Below, in pieces: positions 27,562 through 36,096 of a stretch of 64,000 bases of DNA (the first letter of the stretch is position 1; the number at the start of each line of letters is the position of its first letter). Below the pieces are notes generated by a model that did not search any database, was not told the origin of the DNA, and saw nothing but the letters and a program-made list of their open reading frames with translations. This DNA comes from Paracidovorax wautersii (GTDB lineage Bacteria > Pseudomonadota > Gammaproteobacteria > Burkholderiales > Burkholderiaceae_C), in NCBI RefSeq assembly GCF_031453675.1, contig NZ_JAVIZX010000001.1:3370001-3434000 (forward strand). Reading direction: 5' to 3'. The translations under genes and the position numbers were made by a program.

Positions 27562-28146
27562 TCAAGGCTGCTTCTTCTTCTCGCGCGGCACACGGCCCAG
27601 CAGGAAGAACTCGGGGTTGGGCTGCATGTCGGCAAAGCTGGCCATGCGGTTGGACAGGCCGAAGAAGGCCGTGATGGCGGCAATGTCCCAGATGTCCTCG
27701 TCGTCGAAGCCCTGGGCATGCAGGGGCGCGAAGTCGCTGTCGTCGATCTCGTGCGCCTGCTCGCACACCTTCATGGCGAAAGCGAGCATCGCGCGCTGGC
27801 GCGGCGTGATGTCGGCCTTGCGCCAGTTCACGGCCACCTGGTCGGCCACCAGCGGTTTCTTCTCGTAGATGCGCAGCAGCGCACCGTGCGCCACCACGCA
27901 GTACAGGCACTGGTTGGCGGCGCTGGTCGCGGTGATGATCATCTCGCGCTCGCCCTGGGTGAGCGAGCCTTCTTCCTTGAGCATCAGGGCGTCGTGGTAC
28001 GCGAAGAAAGCCCGCCATTCGGCCGGGCGGCGGGCGAAGGCCAGGAACACGTTGGGAATGAATCCGGCCTTTTCCTGCACCTCCAGGATGCGGGCGCGGA
28101 TGTCGTCGGGCAGGGCGTTCAGGTCGGGCAGTGGATAGCGGCTCAA
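27562..28146 (-). CDS. AhpD-like peroxidase-related protein (CMD family)
   Basis: A 194-residue carboxymuconolactone-decarboxylase-fold protein. The redox motif ANQCLYCVVAHG (Cys-x-x-Cys with His) lies near residues 83-94, as in AhpD and the peroxidase-related subfamily; FIPNVFLAFARRP near residue 30 is also typical. No in-frame ATG precedes the domain with a ribosome site; TTG 28146 has GGAGAC 5 bases upstream and gives the expected N-terminus, so it is the best start. It may reduce peroxides. It is 43 bases from the IclR gene on the same strand. Confidence 0.82.
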   Translation of the reverse strand: MSRYPLPDLNALPDDIRARILEVQEKAGFIPNVFLAFARRPAEWRAFFAYHDALMLKEEGSLTQGEREMIITATSAANQCLYCVVAHGALLRIYEKKPLVADQVAVNWRKADITPRQRAMLAFAMKVCEQAHEIDDSDFAPLHAQGFDDEDIWDIAAITAFFGLSNRMASFADMQPNPEFFLLGRVPREKKKQP

Positions 28147-28189
28147 GGGTTGTCTCCGTGGTGGTGAATGCTGCTGGCCGGCCAAGGTA

Positions 28190-29014
28190 TCACGGGTGCC
28201 ACTGCGTGGCGCGTACGCCGGACGGCGTGGGCGCGGCCGTATTGCCGGCCAGTGCATACGACAGGCGAGTGGCGGCGGCGGTCACGGTCTGGGCCAGCGC
28301 CTCCAGGCGTTCCGGCGGCAGGCGCGACGCGGGGCCGGAGATGCACACCGAGCCCATGAGCCGCCAGTGCATGCCGAACACCGGCGCGGACACGGTGGCC
28401 ACGCCCTGTTCGCGCTCGCTGATCGACCAGTGAAAGCCCCGCTGGCGGATGTCCTCGTATGCCTTGCCGGGCTCGCCCGAGAACGCCAGGATCACGCGGC
28501 CGGGCGAGCCCTTGTCCAGCGGCAGCCCTTCGCCCATGCGCGCATGGTGGCGCAGGGGCTGGGGCCCTTCCACGCGCACGAGGCAGGTGCGCACGTTGCC
28601 TTCGCGCACATAGAAGGCCGCGCTCTCGCCTGTCGCCTGCGAAAGTTCGCGCAGCGCGGGCTCCATCACGTTCTGCACGTCGAACCCTGCCTGGTAGCGC
28701 GCGCCCAGCCAGCCCGCGGCGGGGCCCAGGCGCCAATCGCCATCCTCGCGCTGCACCAGATAGCCGGATTGGGCCAGCGTGCGCGCCAGCCGCAGCACGG
28801 TGGTCTTGTGCAGCCCGCAGCGGCGGCTCAGTTCGGCCAGAGCCAAGTGGGATTCGCCCAGCGCGAAAGCTTCCAGCAGCTGCAGGGCGCGCGTGACGGC
28901 GATGACGCCGCCGACTGCCGATTCGGGCGCAGCGGCGGGGCGTGGCGCAGGCTTGATGGCCGGGGACGGAGCAGGAGCGGCCGGAACGGGAACAGAACGG
29001 GAGGGGTTGCTCAT
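28190..29014 (-). CDS. IclR-family transcriptional regulator
   Basis: A 274-residue regulator. A Pro/Ala-rich N-terminal tail (residues 5-33) is followed by the winged helix (VTRALQLLEAF, then LALAELSRRCGLHKTTVLRL, about 40-85) and the IclR ligand domain (about 105-255), including YVREGNVRTCLVRVEGPQPL and MGEGLPLDKGSPGRVILA. It is divergent from the TctC/amidohydrolase cluster, which it probably controls; IclR proteins typically regulate aromatic or organic acid catabolism. The exact start among nearby ATGs is not certain. Confidence 0.9.
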   Translation of the reverse strand: MSNPSRSVPVPAAPAPSPAIKPAPRPAAAPESAVGGVIAVTRALQLLEAFALGESHLALAELSRRCGLHKTTVLRLARTLAQSGYLVQREDGDWRLGPAAGWLGARYQAGFDVQNVMEPALRELSQATGESAAFYVREGNVRTCLVRVEGPQPLRHHARMGEGLPLDKGSPGRVILAFSGEPGKAYEDIRQRGFHWSISEREQGVATVSAPVFGMHWRLMGSVCISGPASRLPPERLEALAQTVTAAATRLSYALAGNTAAPTPSGVRATQWHP

Positions 29015-29056
29015 CGTGCAATTCGTTGCGTTGTGCGAAACGGCATTGTATGGGCT

Positions 29057-29067
29057 GAAACGATTTC
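29057..29067. promoter_or_regulatory. Short inverted repeat between iclR and tctC
   Basis: GAAA-CGA-TTTC lies in the 115-base divergent region, 43 bases from the IclR start and 63 from the tctC start. IclR operators are often short imperfect palindromes of this kind. Weak evidence. Confidence 0.3.
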
Positions 29068-29129
29068 GTAGAGTCGCTGCCAATGCCTGGAACAAGGCTG
29101 GGCAGGTCCAACACAACGGAGACAACACC

Positions 29130-30152
29130 ATGCAACAAGCTCTTTCGCTCACCCGCCGCGCGCTGCGCGTGCCCGTGTCCCGCGTTCTGCGCGTCGCCCT
29201 GCTGGGCCTGGCCGCAGGCGCGTTCGCCGCTGGCGCGGTGCACGCCCAGGCCGCGTACCCGAACAAGCCCATCCGACTCATCGTGCCGTTCCCGCCCGGC
29301 GGCGGCACCGACATGATCGCCCGCAATGTGGCGCAGAAGCTCACCGACCAGCACAAGTGGAACGTGGTGGTGGACAACCGCCCCGGCGCTGGCGGCAACC
29401 TGGGCGTGGACGCGGCCGCCAAGTCCGCCCCTGACGGCTACACGCTGGTGATGGGCCAGACCAGCAACCTGGCCATCAACCCGTCGCTGTACGCCAAGCT
29501 GCCGTATGACCCGCTCAAGGACCTGGTGCCGGTGGCGCTGGTGTCGTCGGCCCCCATCGTGATGGCTGCGCCCGCCAACTCGCCGTACAAGACCTTTGCC
29601 GATGTGGTGGCCGCCGCCAAGGCCAAGCCCGACGGCCTCACGCTGGGCTACTCGGGCAACGGCACCGTGGCCCACCTGGCTGGAGAATTGGCCGAGAACG
29701 CCGCGGGCATCAAGCTGCGCCACGTGCCGTACAAGGGCGCCTCGCAGGCCATGACCGACCTGGTGGGCGGGCAGATCGACCTGTACATGTCCGCCGTGCC
29801 CACGCTGCTGGGCCAGGTGCGCAACGGCAAGCTGCGCGCGATCATGATCACGTCCCTGAAGCGCTCGGCCCAACTGCCCGACACGCCTACGCTGAACGAG
29901 TCCGGCTACAAGGACTTCGAAGCGGCCTCGTGGTACGGCGTGCTCGCCCCGGCCGGTACGCCCGCACCCATCGTGCAGACGCTGAACAAGGCCATCAACC
30001 AGGCGCTGGCACAGCCGGACGTGGCCGAGAAGCTCAAGTCCGAGGGCGGCGACGTGCTGGGCGGCACGCCGGAGAAGTTCAGCGCGCTGCTCAAGGCCGA
30101 GGTGCCCCGCTGGGCCAAGATCGTCAAGGACTCCGGCGCCAGCCTGGACTGA
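29130..30152 (+). CDS. TctC/Bug-type receptor
   Basis: A 340-residue periplasmic solute receptor with a long signal peptide (Arg-rich start, hydrophobic 20-36, cleavage near AVHAQA, about residue 40). The Bug motifs are VPFPPGGGTDMIARN and VDNRPGAGGNLGVDAA; HVPYKGASQAMTDLVGGQID lies near 205. It is the first gene of the IclR-linked plus-strand cluster, 32 bases before an amidohydrolase. Bug receptors bind carboxylates; the ligand is unknown. Confidence 0.93.
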   Translation: MQQALSLTRRALRVPVSRVLRVALLGLAAGAFAAGAVHAQAAYPNKPIRLIVPFPPGGGTDMIARNVAQKLTDQHKWNVVVDNRPGAGGNLGVDAAAKSAPDGYTLVMGQTSNLAINPSLYAKLPYDPLKDLVPVALVSSAPIVMAAPANSPYKTFADVVAAAKAKPDGLTLGYSGNGTVAHLAGELAENAAGIKLRHVPYKGASQAMTDLVGGQIDLYMSAVPTLLGQVRNGKLRAIMITSLKRSAQLPDTPTLNESGYKDFEAASWYGVLAPAGTPAPIVQTLNKAINQALAQPDVAEKLKSEGGDVLGGTPEKFSALLKAEVPRWAKIVKDSGASLD

Positions 30153-30183
30153 TCCCCGTCCGTCCTCCGATGCCTCTCGACGC

Positions 30184-31122
30184 ATGACGACGCTCGCCAT
30201 GGCCCGCGACGACCGGTCCGCCACGCCTGAGCACGGCTCTGTGCCTTTCTCGGCCGGCACCGCCTCGCCGCGCACCGCACTGCCGGCAGGCGCCTGCGAC
30301 TGCCATGTGCATCTGTATGACAGCCGCTTCCCGGCCGAACCCGCGGCCCGCCTGCGGCCGCCTGACGCGGGCATGGATGACCTGCGCGCCCTGCAGCGGC
30401 GCATCGGCACCCAGCGCGCGGTGCTGGTCACGCCGTCCACCTACGGCACCGACAACCGCTGCATGCTGGAAGGCCTGGCGGCGCTGGGCGACAACGCGCG
30501 TGGCGTGGCGGTGATCGGCGGGCAGGAAAGCGATGCCGAGCTGCAGCGCCTGCACGAGGCGGGCGTGCGCGGTGTGCGACTCAACCTGTCGCTGGGCGTG
30601 TCCGGCACGGTGGACTCGCTGCTGCCGCTGGCCCAGCGCATCGCGCCGCTCGGCTGGCATCTGCAGCTGCTGATGGCGCCGGAACTGCTGGCGCAGCAGG
30701 CGAGCGTGCTGCGGCAGCTGCCCGTGCCGCTGGTGTTCGACCATTTCGGCCGCATCGCGCCCGCGCTGGCCGGGCGCCATGCGGCCCATACGCTGCTGCT
30801 GGAGCTGCTGAAGGACGGGCGTGCCTGGGTCAAGCTTTCCGGCGGCTACATCGTGAGCGAACGCCACGCGGTGGACGACCCGGCGCTGGATGCGCTGGCC
30901 GCCAGCTATCTGCGCGCGGCGCCGGAGCGCGTGGTCTGGGGCAGCGACTGGCCCCACGCCACGGCCAGCGCCGGCGTGCAGCCGCTGCCCGACGACGCGC
31001 TGCAGGTGGACCGCCTGGTGGACTGGGCGCAGCAGACGGACGGCGCCGCCACGCTGCACCGCGTGCTAGTCGACAACCCGGCCGCGCTCTACGGCTTCCC
31101 GCCCGTGCCGGCTGCGCCCTGA
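30184..31122 (+). CDS. COG3618-type amidohydrolase (lactonase-like)
   Basis: A 312-residue TIM-barrel amidohydrolase of the LigI/fuconolactonase/galactarolactone isomerase group. Metal or substrate residues are visible in CDCHVHLYD (His-x-His, near residue 40), VFDHFGRI near 185 and WGSDWPHATA near 260. It shares VTPSTYGTDN with the paralogue at 37089. The family hydrolyses or isomerises lactones such as 2-pyrone-4,6-dicarboxylate or sugar-acid lactones. The substrate here is unassigned. Confidence 0.88.
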   Translation: MTTLAMARDDRSATPEHGSVPFSAGTASPRTALPAGACDCHVHLYDSRFPAEPAARLRPPDAGMDDLRALQRRIGTQRAVLVTPSTYGTDNRCMLEGLAALGDNARGVAVIGGQESDAELQRLHEAGVRGVRLNLSLGVSGTVDSLLPLAQRIAPLGWHLQLLMAPELLAQQASVLRQLPVPLVFDHFGRIAPALAGRHAAHTLLLELLKDGRAWVKLSGGYIVSERHAVDDPALDALAASYLRAAPERVVWGSDWPHATASAGVQPLPDDALQVDRLVDWAQQTDGAATLHRVLVDNPAALYGFPPVPAAP

Positions 31123-31155
31123 CTGCCTTTCAAAACAACCACACCGAGACAAACC

Positions 31156-32187
31156 ATGACCGACTTCCTTTCTCCGCCGATGCGCCACCCTGGCGCCGCC
31201 GGCATCGGCCGCCGCAACCTGGTCGCCTCCGCGGGCGCGCTGCTGCTGCATTCACTGGGCTTGGCGCCGGCGCTGGCGCAATCCGACTGGCCCGCCGGAA
31301 AGATCATCACCTGGGTCGTGCCGTACCCGCCGGGCGGCAGCACCGACGTGCTGGGCCGCAACGTGGCGCAGCGCGTGGGCACGGCCCTGGGCACTAACGT
31401 GATCGTGGACAACAAGGCGGGTGCCACCGGCACCATCGGCGCCGCATACGTCGCCAAGGCCGCGCCGGACGGCACCACGCTGCTCGGCACCTCCATCGGC
31501 CCTCAAGCCATCGCGCCGCACCTGATGGGCAAGCTGCCCTACGACCCCATCGCCGGCTTCGAGCCGGTGGTGACCATCGGCACCATTCCGCACATCCTGG
31601 TGGTAGGCGCCGACCAGCCCTTCAAGACCGTGGCCGATCTCGTGGCCGCCGCCAAGGCCCAGCCCGGCCAGCTGGCGTTCGCCTCCGGCGGCAACGGCAC
31701 CATCCTGCAGATGCAGGGCGAACTGCTGCAGCAGCAGACGGGCGCGCGCTTCATCCACGTGCCCTACAAGGGCGATACGCCGGCCCTGCAGGACACGCTG
31801 GCGGGCCAGGTGCAATTCCTATTCGCCCCGGTGGCCGCCGCGCTGCCGCACGTGCAGGCCGGCAAGCTGCGCGCGCTGGCCGTCACTTCGGGCCAGCGGC
31901 TCAAGGCGCTGCCCGCCGTGCCCACCATGGGCGAGGTTGGCATGAAGGACTTCGTGGTCGAGCAATGGCAGGCCGTGTTCGCGCCCGCCAAGACGCCAGC
32001 TGCCGTGGTGCAGCGCCTGAACCACGAAATCAACAGCGCCTTGAAGGACCCGGCCGTCGTGTCCCTGGCCGACAAGCTCGGCGTCACGCTGGTGGGCGGC
32101 ACGCCCAAACAGCTGGGCGACCTGCAGAAGGCCGACTCCGCCAAGTGGGCCAAGGTCATCAAGGACGGAAACATCAAAGCCGAATGA
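31156..32187 (+). CDS. TctC/Bug-type receptor
   Basis: A 343-residue receptor with a signal peptide ending near LGLAPALAQS (about residue 42). The region before the hydrophobic core contains GIGRRNLVASAGALLLHSL, so a twin-arginine export signal is possible. The Bug motifs are VPYPPGGSTDVLGRN and VDNKAGATGTIGAAY; HVPYKGDTPALQDTLAGQVQ lies near 201. It sits between the amidohydrolase and the RraA-type aldolase genes. Confidence 0.93.
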   Translation: MTDFLSPPMRHPGAAGIGRRNLVASAGALLLHSLGLAPALAQSDWPAGKIITWVVPYPPGGSTDVLGRNVAQRVGTALGTNVIVDNKAGATGTIGAAYVAKAAPDGTTLLGTSIGPQAIAPHLMGKLPYDPIAGFEPVVTIGTIPHILVVGADQPFKTVADLVAAAKAQPGQLAFASGGNGTILQMQGELLQQQTGARFIHVPYKGDTPALQDTLAGQVQFLFAPVAAALPHVQAGKLRALAVTSGQRLKALPAVPTMGEVGMKDFVVEQWQAVFAPAKTPAAVVQRLNHEINSALKDPAVVSLADKLGVTLVGGTPKQLGDLQKADSAKWAKVIKDGNIKAE

Positions 32188-32274
32188 GGGCCGCGGGCTG
32201 CCGCTACCGAACTGCGGCGGCCGTGGGGCCAGCTATCTCCCATTTTTCTTTCATCTCACCCAACGAGCATCACC

Positions 32275-32961
32275 ATGAGCCAACTTCCCGAAATGATCCG
32301 TGACATCGAGCGCGTGGGCGCCGACGTCGTTGCCAAGGCCGCGACCTTCCAGGCCGCCATCCTGGCCGACGTGGCCGGCCGCCGCGGCACCATGCACGCC
32401 CGCGTCGCCCCCGTGCACCAGAGCATGAAGGTGGCGGGCCCGGCCTTCACCGTCGAGGTGCGCCCCGGCGACAACCTCATGATCCACGCCGCCATCGCGC
32501 TGGCGAAACCCGGCGATGTGCTGGTGATCGACGGCAAGGGCGACCAGACCGCCGCACTGATGGGCACGCTGATGCTCAGCGCCTGCAAGAAGATCGGCCT
32601 CGCCGGCGTGATCGTGGATGGCGCCATCCGCGACAAGCTGGAGATCCTGGAACTCGACTTCCCCGTGTTCAGCGCAGGCTTCAACCCTGCGGGCCCGACC
32701 AAGTTCGTGCCCGGCCGCATCAACCACTCCATCTCGGCCGGCGGCACCGTCGTGAACCCGGGCGACCTGGTGGTGGGCGACGCCGACGGCGTGGTCGTGA
32801 TCGAGCGCGCCAAGGCCCCCGCCATGATGGCCCTGGCCGACAAGAAGGTGGCCGACGAGGCCGCCCGCATCGAGGCGATCGCCCGGGGCGACACGGCGTC
32901 GAAGTGGCTGCCCGCCGCACTGCGCGCCGCCGGCATGCTGAAGGAAGGGGAATCGCTGTGA
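32275..32961 (+). CDS. RraA-family protein, likely 4-carboxy-4-hydroxy-2-oxoadipate-type aldolase
   Basis: A 228-residue RraA/HMG-aldolase fold protein. The conserved segments VVAKAATFQAAILADVAGRR, GDVLVIDGKGDQTAALMGTL and GVIVDGAIRDKLEI (with the Asp-x-x-Arg-Asp metal/substrate motif) match the bacterial CHA/HMG aldolase branch rather than the short RNase E inhibitor RraA. Such enzymes split 4-hydroxy-2-oxo acids to pyruvate plus an oxo acid. Its stop overlaps the GTG start of the next gene, so the two enzymes are probably coupled. Confidence 0.85.
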   Translation: MSQLPEMIRDIERVGADVVAKAATFQAAILADVAGRRGTMHARVAPVHQSMKVAGPAFTVEVRPGDNLMIHAAIALAKPGDVLVIDGKGDQTAALMGTLMLSACKKIGLAGVIVDGAIRDKLEILELDFPVFSAGFNPAGPTKFVPGRINHSISAGGTVVNPGDLVVGDADGVVVIERAKAPAMMALADKKVADEAARIEAIARGDTASKWLPAALRAAGMLKEGESL

Positions 32962-33896
32962 GCGCCGGCACCATCCTCATCACGGGCGCCGACCTGGCTC
33001 AGCAAGCGCTGGATCTGCTGCAGGGCTTCGACATCGTCTACGCGGGCAAGACGCCGACGGAGGACGATCTGGTCGCGTTGGCCAAGCAGCATGACCCGGT
33101 GGCCATGATCGTGCGCTACGGCAAGGTGGGCGCGTCCGTGATGGACGCGGCGCCTTCGCTGAAAGTCATCTCCAAGCACGGCAGCGGCACCGACACCATC
33201 GACAAGGTCGCGGCGAAGGCGCGCGGCATCGAGGTGGTGGCCGCCGTGGGCGCCAACGCCGCGGCGGTGGCCGAGCAAGCGCTGGCGCTGCTGCTGGCCT
33301 GCGCCAAATCGGTGGTGGCACTGGACGCGCGCATGCACGCCGGCCACTGGGATAAGGCCACGCATAAGAGCCTGGAGCTGGGCGGCCGCACCGTGGGCCT
33401 GGTGGGCTTGGGCGCCATCGGCCTGCGCTTCGCCAAGATGGCCGATGCGCTGGGCATGCGCGTGATCGGCTTCGACCCGTTCGCCAAGAACCTGCCCGAC
33501 TACGTGCAGAGCGTGCCGCTCGACGCCATCTGGCGCGAGTCGGATGCGATTTCGCTGCACTGCCCGCTGACCGACGAGAACCGCGGCATGCTGAACGCCG
33601 CCACGCTGGCGCAGTGCAAGCGCGGCGTGATCGTGGTGAATACCGCGCGCGGCGGCCTGATCGACGAGGCCGCGCTGCTGGAGGCCGTGCGGTCGCGCCA
33701 GGTCATGGCGGCCGGGCTGGACAGCTTCGCCGTGGAGCCGATGACCGCCGGCCACCCGTTCCAGGGCGAGCAGCACTTCATCCTCTCGCCGCACATCGGC
33801 GGCGTGACCAGCGACGCCTACGTGAACATGGGCGTGGGCGCGGCCAAGAACCTGCTGCAGGTGCTGGGCCGCACCCCCGCCGTCGTGCCGGCGTGA
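32958..33896 (+). CDS. D-isomer-specific 2-hydroxyacid dehydrogenase
   Basis: A 312-residue NAD(P)-dependent dehydrogenase. The nucleotide motif VGLVGLGAIGLRFAK lies near residues 150-165, and the catalytic triad is in VNTARGGLIDEAA (Arg), GLDSFAVEP (Glu) and LSPHIGGVTSDAY (His, near 280). The start is GTG 32958, overlapping the aldolase stop as GTGA; no ATG gives the family N-terminus. It may reduce the 2-oxo acid made by the preceding aldolase, for example a hydroxypyruvate-like product; the substrate is not established. Confidence 0.9.
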   Translation: MSAGTILITGADLAQQALDLLQGFDIVYAGKTPTEDDLVALAKQHDPVAMIVRYGKVGASVMDAAPSLKVISKHGSGTDTIDKVAAKARGIEVVAAVGANAAAVAEQALALLLACAKSVVALDARMHAGHWDKATHKSLELGGRTVGLVGLGAIGLRFAKMADALGMRVIGFDPFAKNLPDYVQSVPLDAIWRESDAISLHCPLTDENRGMLNAATLAQCKRGVIVVNTARGGLIDEAALLEAVRSRQVMAAGLDSFAVEPMTAGHPFQGEQHFILSPHIGGVTSDAYVNMGVGAAKNLLQVLGRTPAVVPA

Positions 33897-33920
33897 GCCT
33901 GCGCGTGCGCAGGGAGTGAA

Positions 33921-33952
33921 GGGCAGGGCACGCCAGCGTTGCGTGCCTGCCC
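33921..33952 (+). other. Hairpin after the dehydrogenase gene
   Basis: GGGCAGG-G-CACGC pairs with GCGTG-CCTGCCC across a 7-base loop: a 12-bp stem with one bulge, in the 137-base gap before the next tctC gene. No T run follows, so it may be an mRNA-stabilising or weak terminating structure. Confidence 0.4.
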
Positions 33953-34033
33953 CTGGGGTGCCCGGCCTGGAGCCGGCCGCCTGATTGCACAAAGAAGCGG
34001 CGCGCAGCGTCGCCCGAGACCGGAGACAACACC

Positions 34034-35038
34034 ATGAGAAAATTCGAGCCAAAACGGCCTGCAGCGCTTATCCATCAAGCGCTGGAAGCTATCACTTTTG
34101 CATGTCTGGCTGTGGCCGCGCTGCCCGTGCAGGCGCAGGGCGCCTGGCCGGACAAGCCTATTAAGCTCGTCGTGCCGTACCCGGCAGGCGGCAATGCCGA
34201 CAACACAGCACGCCTGCTAGCCACGCAGCTGTCGGGCCGGCTCGGGCAGCAGGTGGTGGTGGACAACCGCCCGGGCGGCAGCGGGACGATCGGCGCAGCC
34301 GCCGTGGCCAAGGCCGCGCCGGACGGCTACACGCTGCTGCTCGACGCCACGGCCTTCACCGTCAACCCGAGCCTGTTCGCCAAGCTGCCGTACGACGCGG
34401 CGAAGGACTTCGCGCCCATCTCGCTCGTGCTGCAGGTGCCGCTGCTGATGGTGGTGCCGGCATCGTCGCCGCTGCAGTCGGTGGCCGACCTGGCCACGGC
34501 GGCGCGCGCCCAGCCGGGGCGGATCACCTATGCATCGGCCGGCAACGGCGGTGCGCAGCACCTGGCAGGCGAGCTGTACAAGCAGGGCGCCAAGGTTTCG
34601 ATGACGCACATCCCCTACCGGGGCGGCGCCCCGGCGCTCACCGATCTGATCGGCGGGCAGGTGGATGTGATGTTCAGCGCCACCACGGCCAGCGGCCCCT
34701 TCGTCAAGAGCGGCAAGCTGCGCGCGTTGGCCATCACCTCGGCGCGGCGCACCGAGGGGTGGGAGCAGGTGCCCACGTTGGCCGAATCCGGCGTGCCCGG
34801 CTTCCAGGTGAACGAGTGGAACGGCCTGTTCGCGCCCGCAGGCACGCCCCAGCCCGTGCTGCAGCGGCTGGAGGCCGAGACCCGCGCCATCGTCGCCAGC
34901 CCGGAGGTGAAGAGGCGATTTGCCGAACTGGGCGTGCAGGGCGTGGGCTCCAGTGCGCAGGAGTTCGCGGCGTTCGTGCAGGCAGAAGCCGCCCAGTGGG
35001 CCCGCGTGATCCGCACCAGCGGCATCCGCATGGATTGA
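34034..35038 (+). CDS. TctC/Bug-type receptor with repeat-derived signal peptide
   Basis: A 334-residue receptor. The signal peptide runs to LPVQAQG (about residue 36), and its residues 11-20 (ALIHQALEAI) are encoded by a copy of the dispersed repeat (34064-34093). The Bug motifs are VPYPAGGNADNTARLL and VDNRPGGSGTIGAAA; HIPYRGGAPALTDLIGGQVD lies near 195. CGGAGACAACACC precedes ATG 34034. It starts a run of three consecutive tctC genes. Confidence 0.93.
   Translation: MRKFEPKRPAALIHQALEAITFACLAVAALPVQAQGAWPDKPIKLVVPYPAGGNADNTARLLATQLSGRLGQQVVVDNRPGGSGTIGAAAVAKAAPDGYTLLLDATAFTVNPSLFAKLPYDAAKDFAPISLVLQVPLLMVVPASSPLQSVADLATAARAQPGRITYASAGNGGAQHLAGELYKQGAKVSMTHIPYRGGAPALTDLIGGQVDVMFSATTASGPFVKSGKLRALAITSARRTEGWEQVPTLAESGVPGFQVNEWNGLFAPAGTPQPVLQRLEAETRAIVASPEVKRRFAELGVQGVGSSAQEFAAFVQAEAAQWARVIRTSGIRMD
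34049..34100 (-). repeat. Dispersed repeat copy 5, inside a coding sequence
   Basis: On the minus strand TGATAGCTTCCAGCGCTTGA, then TGGATAAGCGCTGCAGGCC, close to the family core. It lies within the signal-peptide codons of the receptor gene at 34034. Confidence 0.8.
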
Positions 35039-35051
35039 AGGAGACGACGAA

Positions 35052-36044
35052 ATGATGAAGAACAAATGGCTCGTGGCGCTTATTCCCAAAGCGCTGGTAG
35101 CTACCGTATCGATAGCATCCGCCGCCTGCTTCGCGCAGGCGGGCGGCTACCCTGCTAAGCCGGTGAAGCTGGTGGTGGGCTTTGCGGCCGGCGGCCCCAC
35201 CGATGTGGTCGCCCGCGCTTTCGCCGACCACGCCAGCCGCGCGCTGGGCCAGCCCTTCATCATCGACAACAAGCCCGGCGCCAACACCATCCTGGCCGCG
35301 CAGGCCGTGGCCAGCGCGCCGGCCGATGGCTACACGCTGCTGTTCGGCGCCACCAACCACACGATGATTCCGGGGCTCTACAGCGGCCGGGTGAAGTTCG
35401 ACGCGGTCAAGTCGTTCAAGCCGCTGTGCACCGTGGCCACCAGCCCGACGGTGCTGGTGGTGGGGCAGGGCCTGCCGGTGAAGACGCTGGCCGACTACAT
35501 GGCCCGTGCCCGGCAGGAGCCGGGGCGCGTCACCGCCGGTACGGCCGGCGTGGGCAGCTCGGGCCACTTCGCCACCGAGATGTTCGCCCGCGCCAACGGC
35601 CTGAAGCTCAACCACGTGCCCTACAAAGGCGCGGCACCCGTGGTCACCGACCTGATGGGCGGCCAGCTCGACAGCTCGTTCGCCACCCTGGGCTCCGTGC
35701 TGCCGCAGCTCCAGAGCGGCAAGCTGGCGGCGCTGGCCGTGGCCTCGCCCAAGCGCTCGTCGCTGCTGCCTCAGGTACCCACCTTCGCCGAGTCCGGCGG
35801 CGGCAACTATTCGGCCGACGCCTGGTACGGCGTGCTGGCGCCTGCCGGCCTGCCCGAACCCATCGCCCGGCAGCTGGAGACGGCGGCCCGCGATTTCGCC
35901 CAAAGCAAAGACGCCGCCGCCAAGCTGCGCGGCCTGGGACTGGACGCCGATTCCACCTGCGGCCAGACCTTCGCCGCGCAGGTGGAGCGCGAAGTCGCCA
36001 CCTACACGCAGATCGCCAAGGATCTGGATCTGAAGGCCGAGTGA
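35052..36044 (+). CDS. TctC/Bug-type receptor with repeat-derived signal peptide
   Basis: A 330-residue receptor. The signal peptide starts MMKNKWLVALIPKALVATVS and ends near ACFAQA (about residue 31); residues 9-18 (ALIPKALVAT) come from a diverged repeat copy in the same frame as in the gene before it. The Bug motifs are VGFAAGGPTDVVARAF and IDNKPGANTILAAQA; HVPYKGAAPVVTDLMGGQLD lies near 190. AAGGAGACG precedes ATG 35052. It follows the previous tctC by 13 bases. Confidence 0.93.
   Translation: MMKNKWLVALIPKALVATVSIASAACFAQAGGYPAKPVKLVVGFAAGGPTDVVARAFADHASRALGQPFIIDNKPGANTILAAQAVASAPADGYTLLFGATNHTMIPGLYSGRVKFDAVKSFKPLCTVATSPTVLVVGQGLPVKTLADYMARARQEPGRVTAGTAGVGSSGHFATEMFARANGLKLNHVPYKGAAPVVTDLMGGQLDSSFATLGSVLPQLQSGKLAALAVASPKRSSLLPQVPTFAESGGGNYSADAWYGVLAPAGLPEPIARQLETAARDFAQSKDAAAKLRGLGLDADSTCGQTFAAQVEREVATYTQIAKDLDLKAE
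35074..35118 (-). repeat. Dispersed repeat copy 6, inside a coding sequence
   Basis: The core GCGCTTATTCCCAAAGCGCT, then GGTAGCTACC (35076-35105), matches the copy at 34064-34093 in 24 of 30 positions and lies in the same reading frame. It is the more diverged of the two. Confidence 0.6.
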
Positions 36045-36096
36045 CGGCGGCAGCACCACCCTTTGCACATTTCTTCATCAACAGGAGACTTCCACA

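Noticed and set aside
32275-32961. RraA as a regulator of ribonuclease activity
   Set aside because: The protein is longer than RNase E-binding RraA, has the aldolase metal motif and sits in a catabolic cluster.
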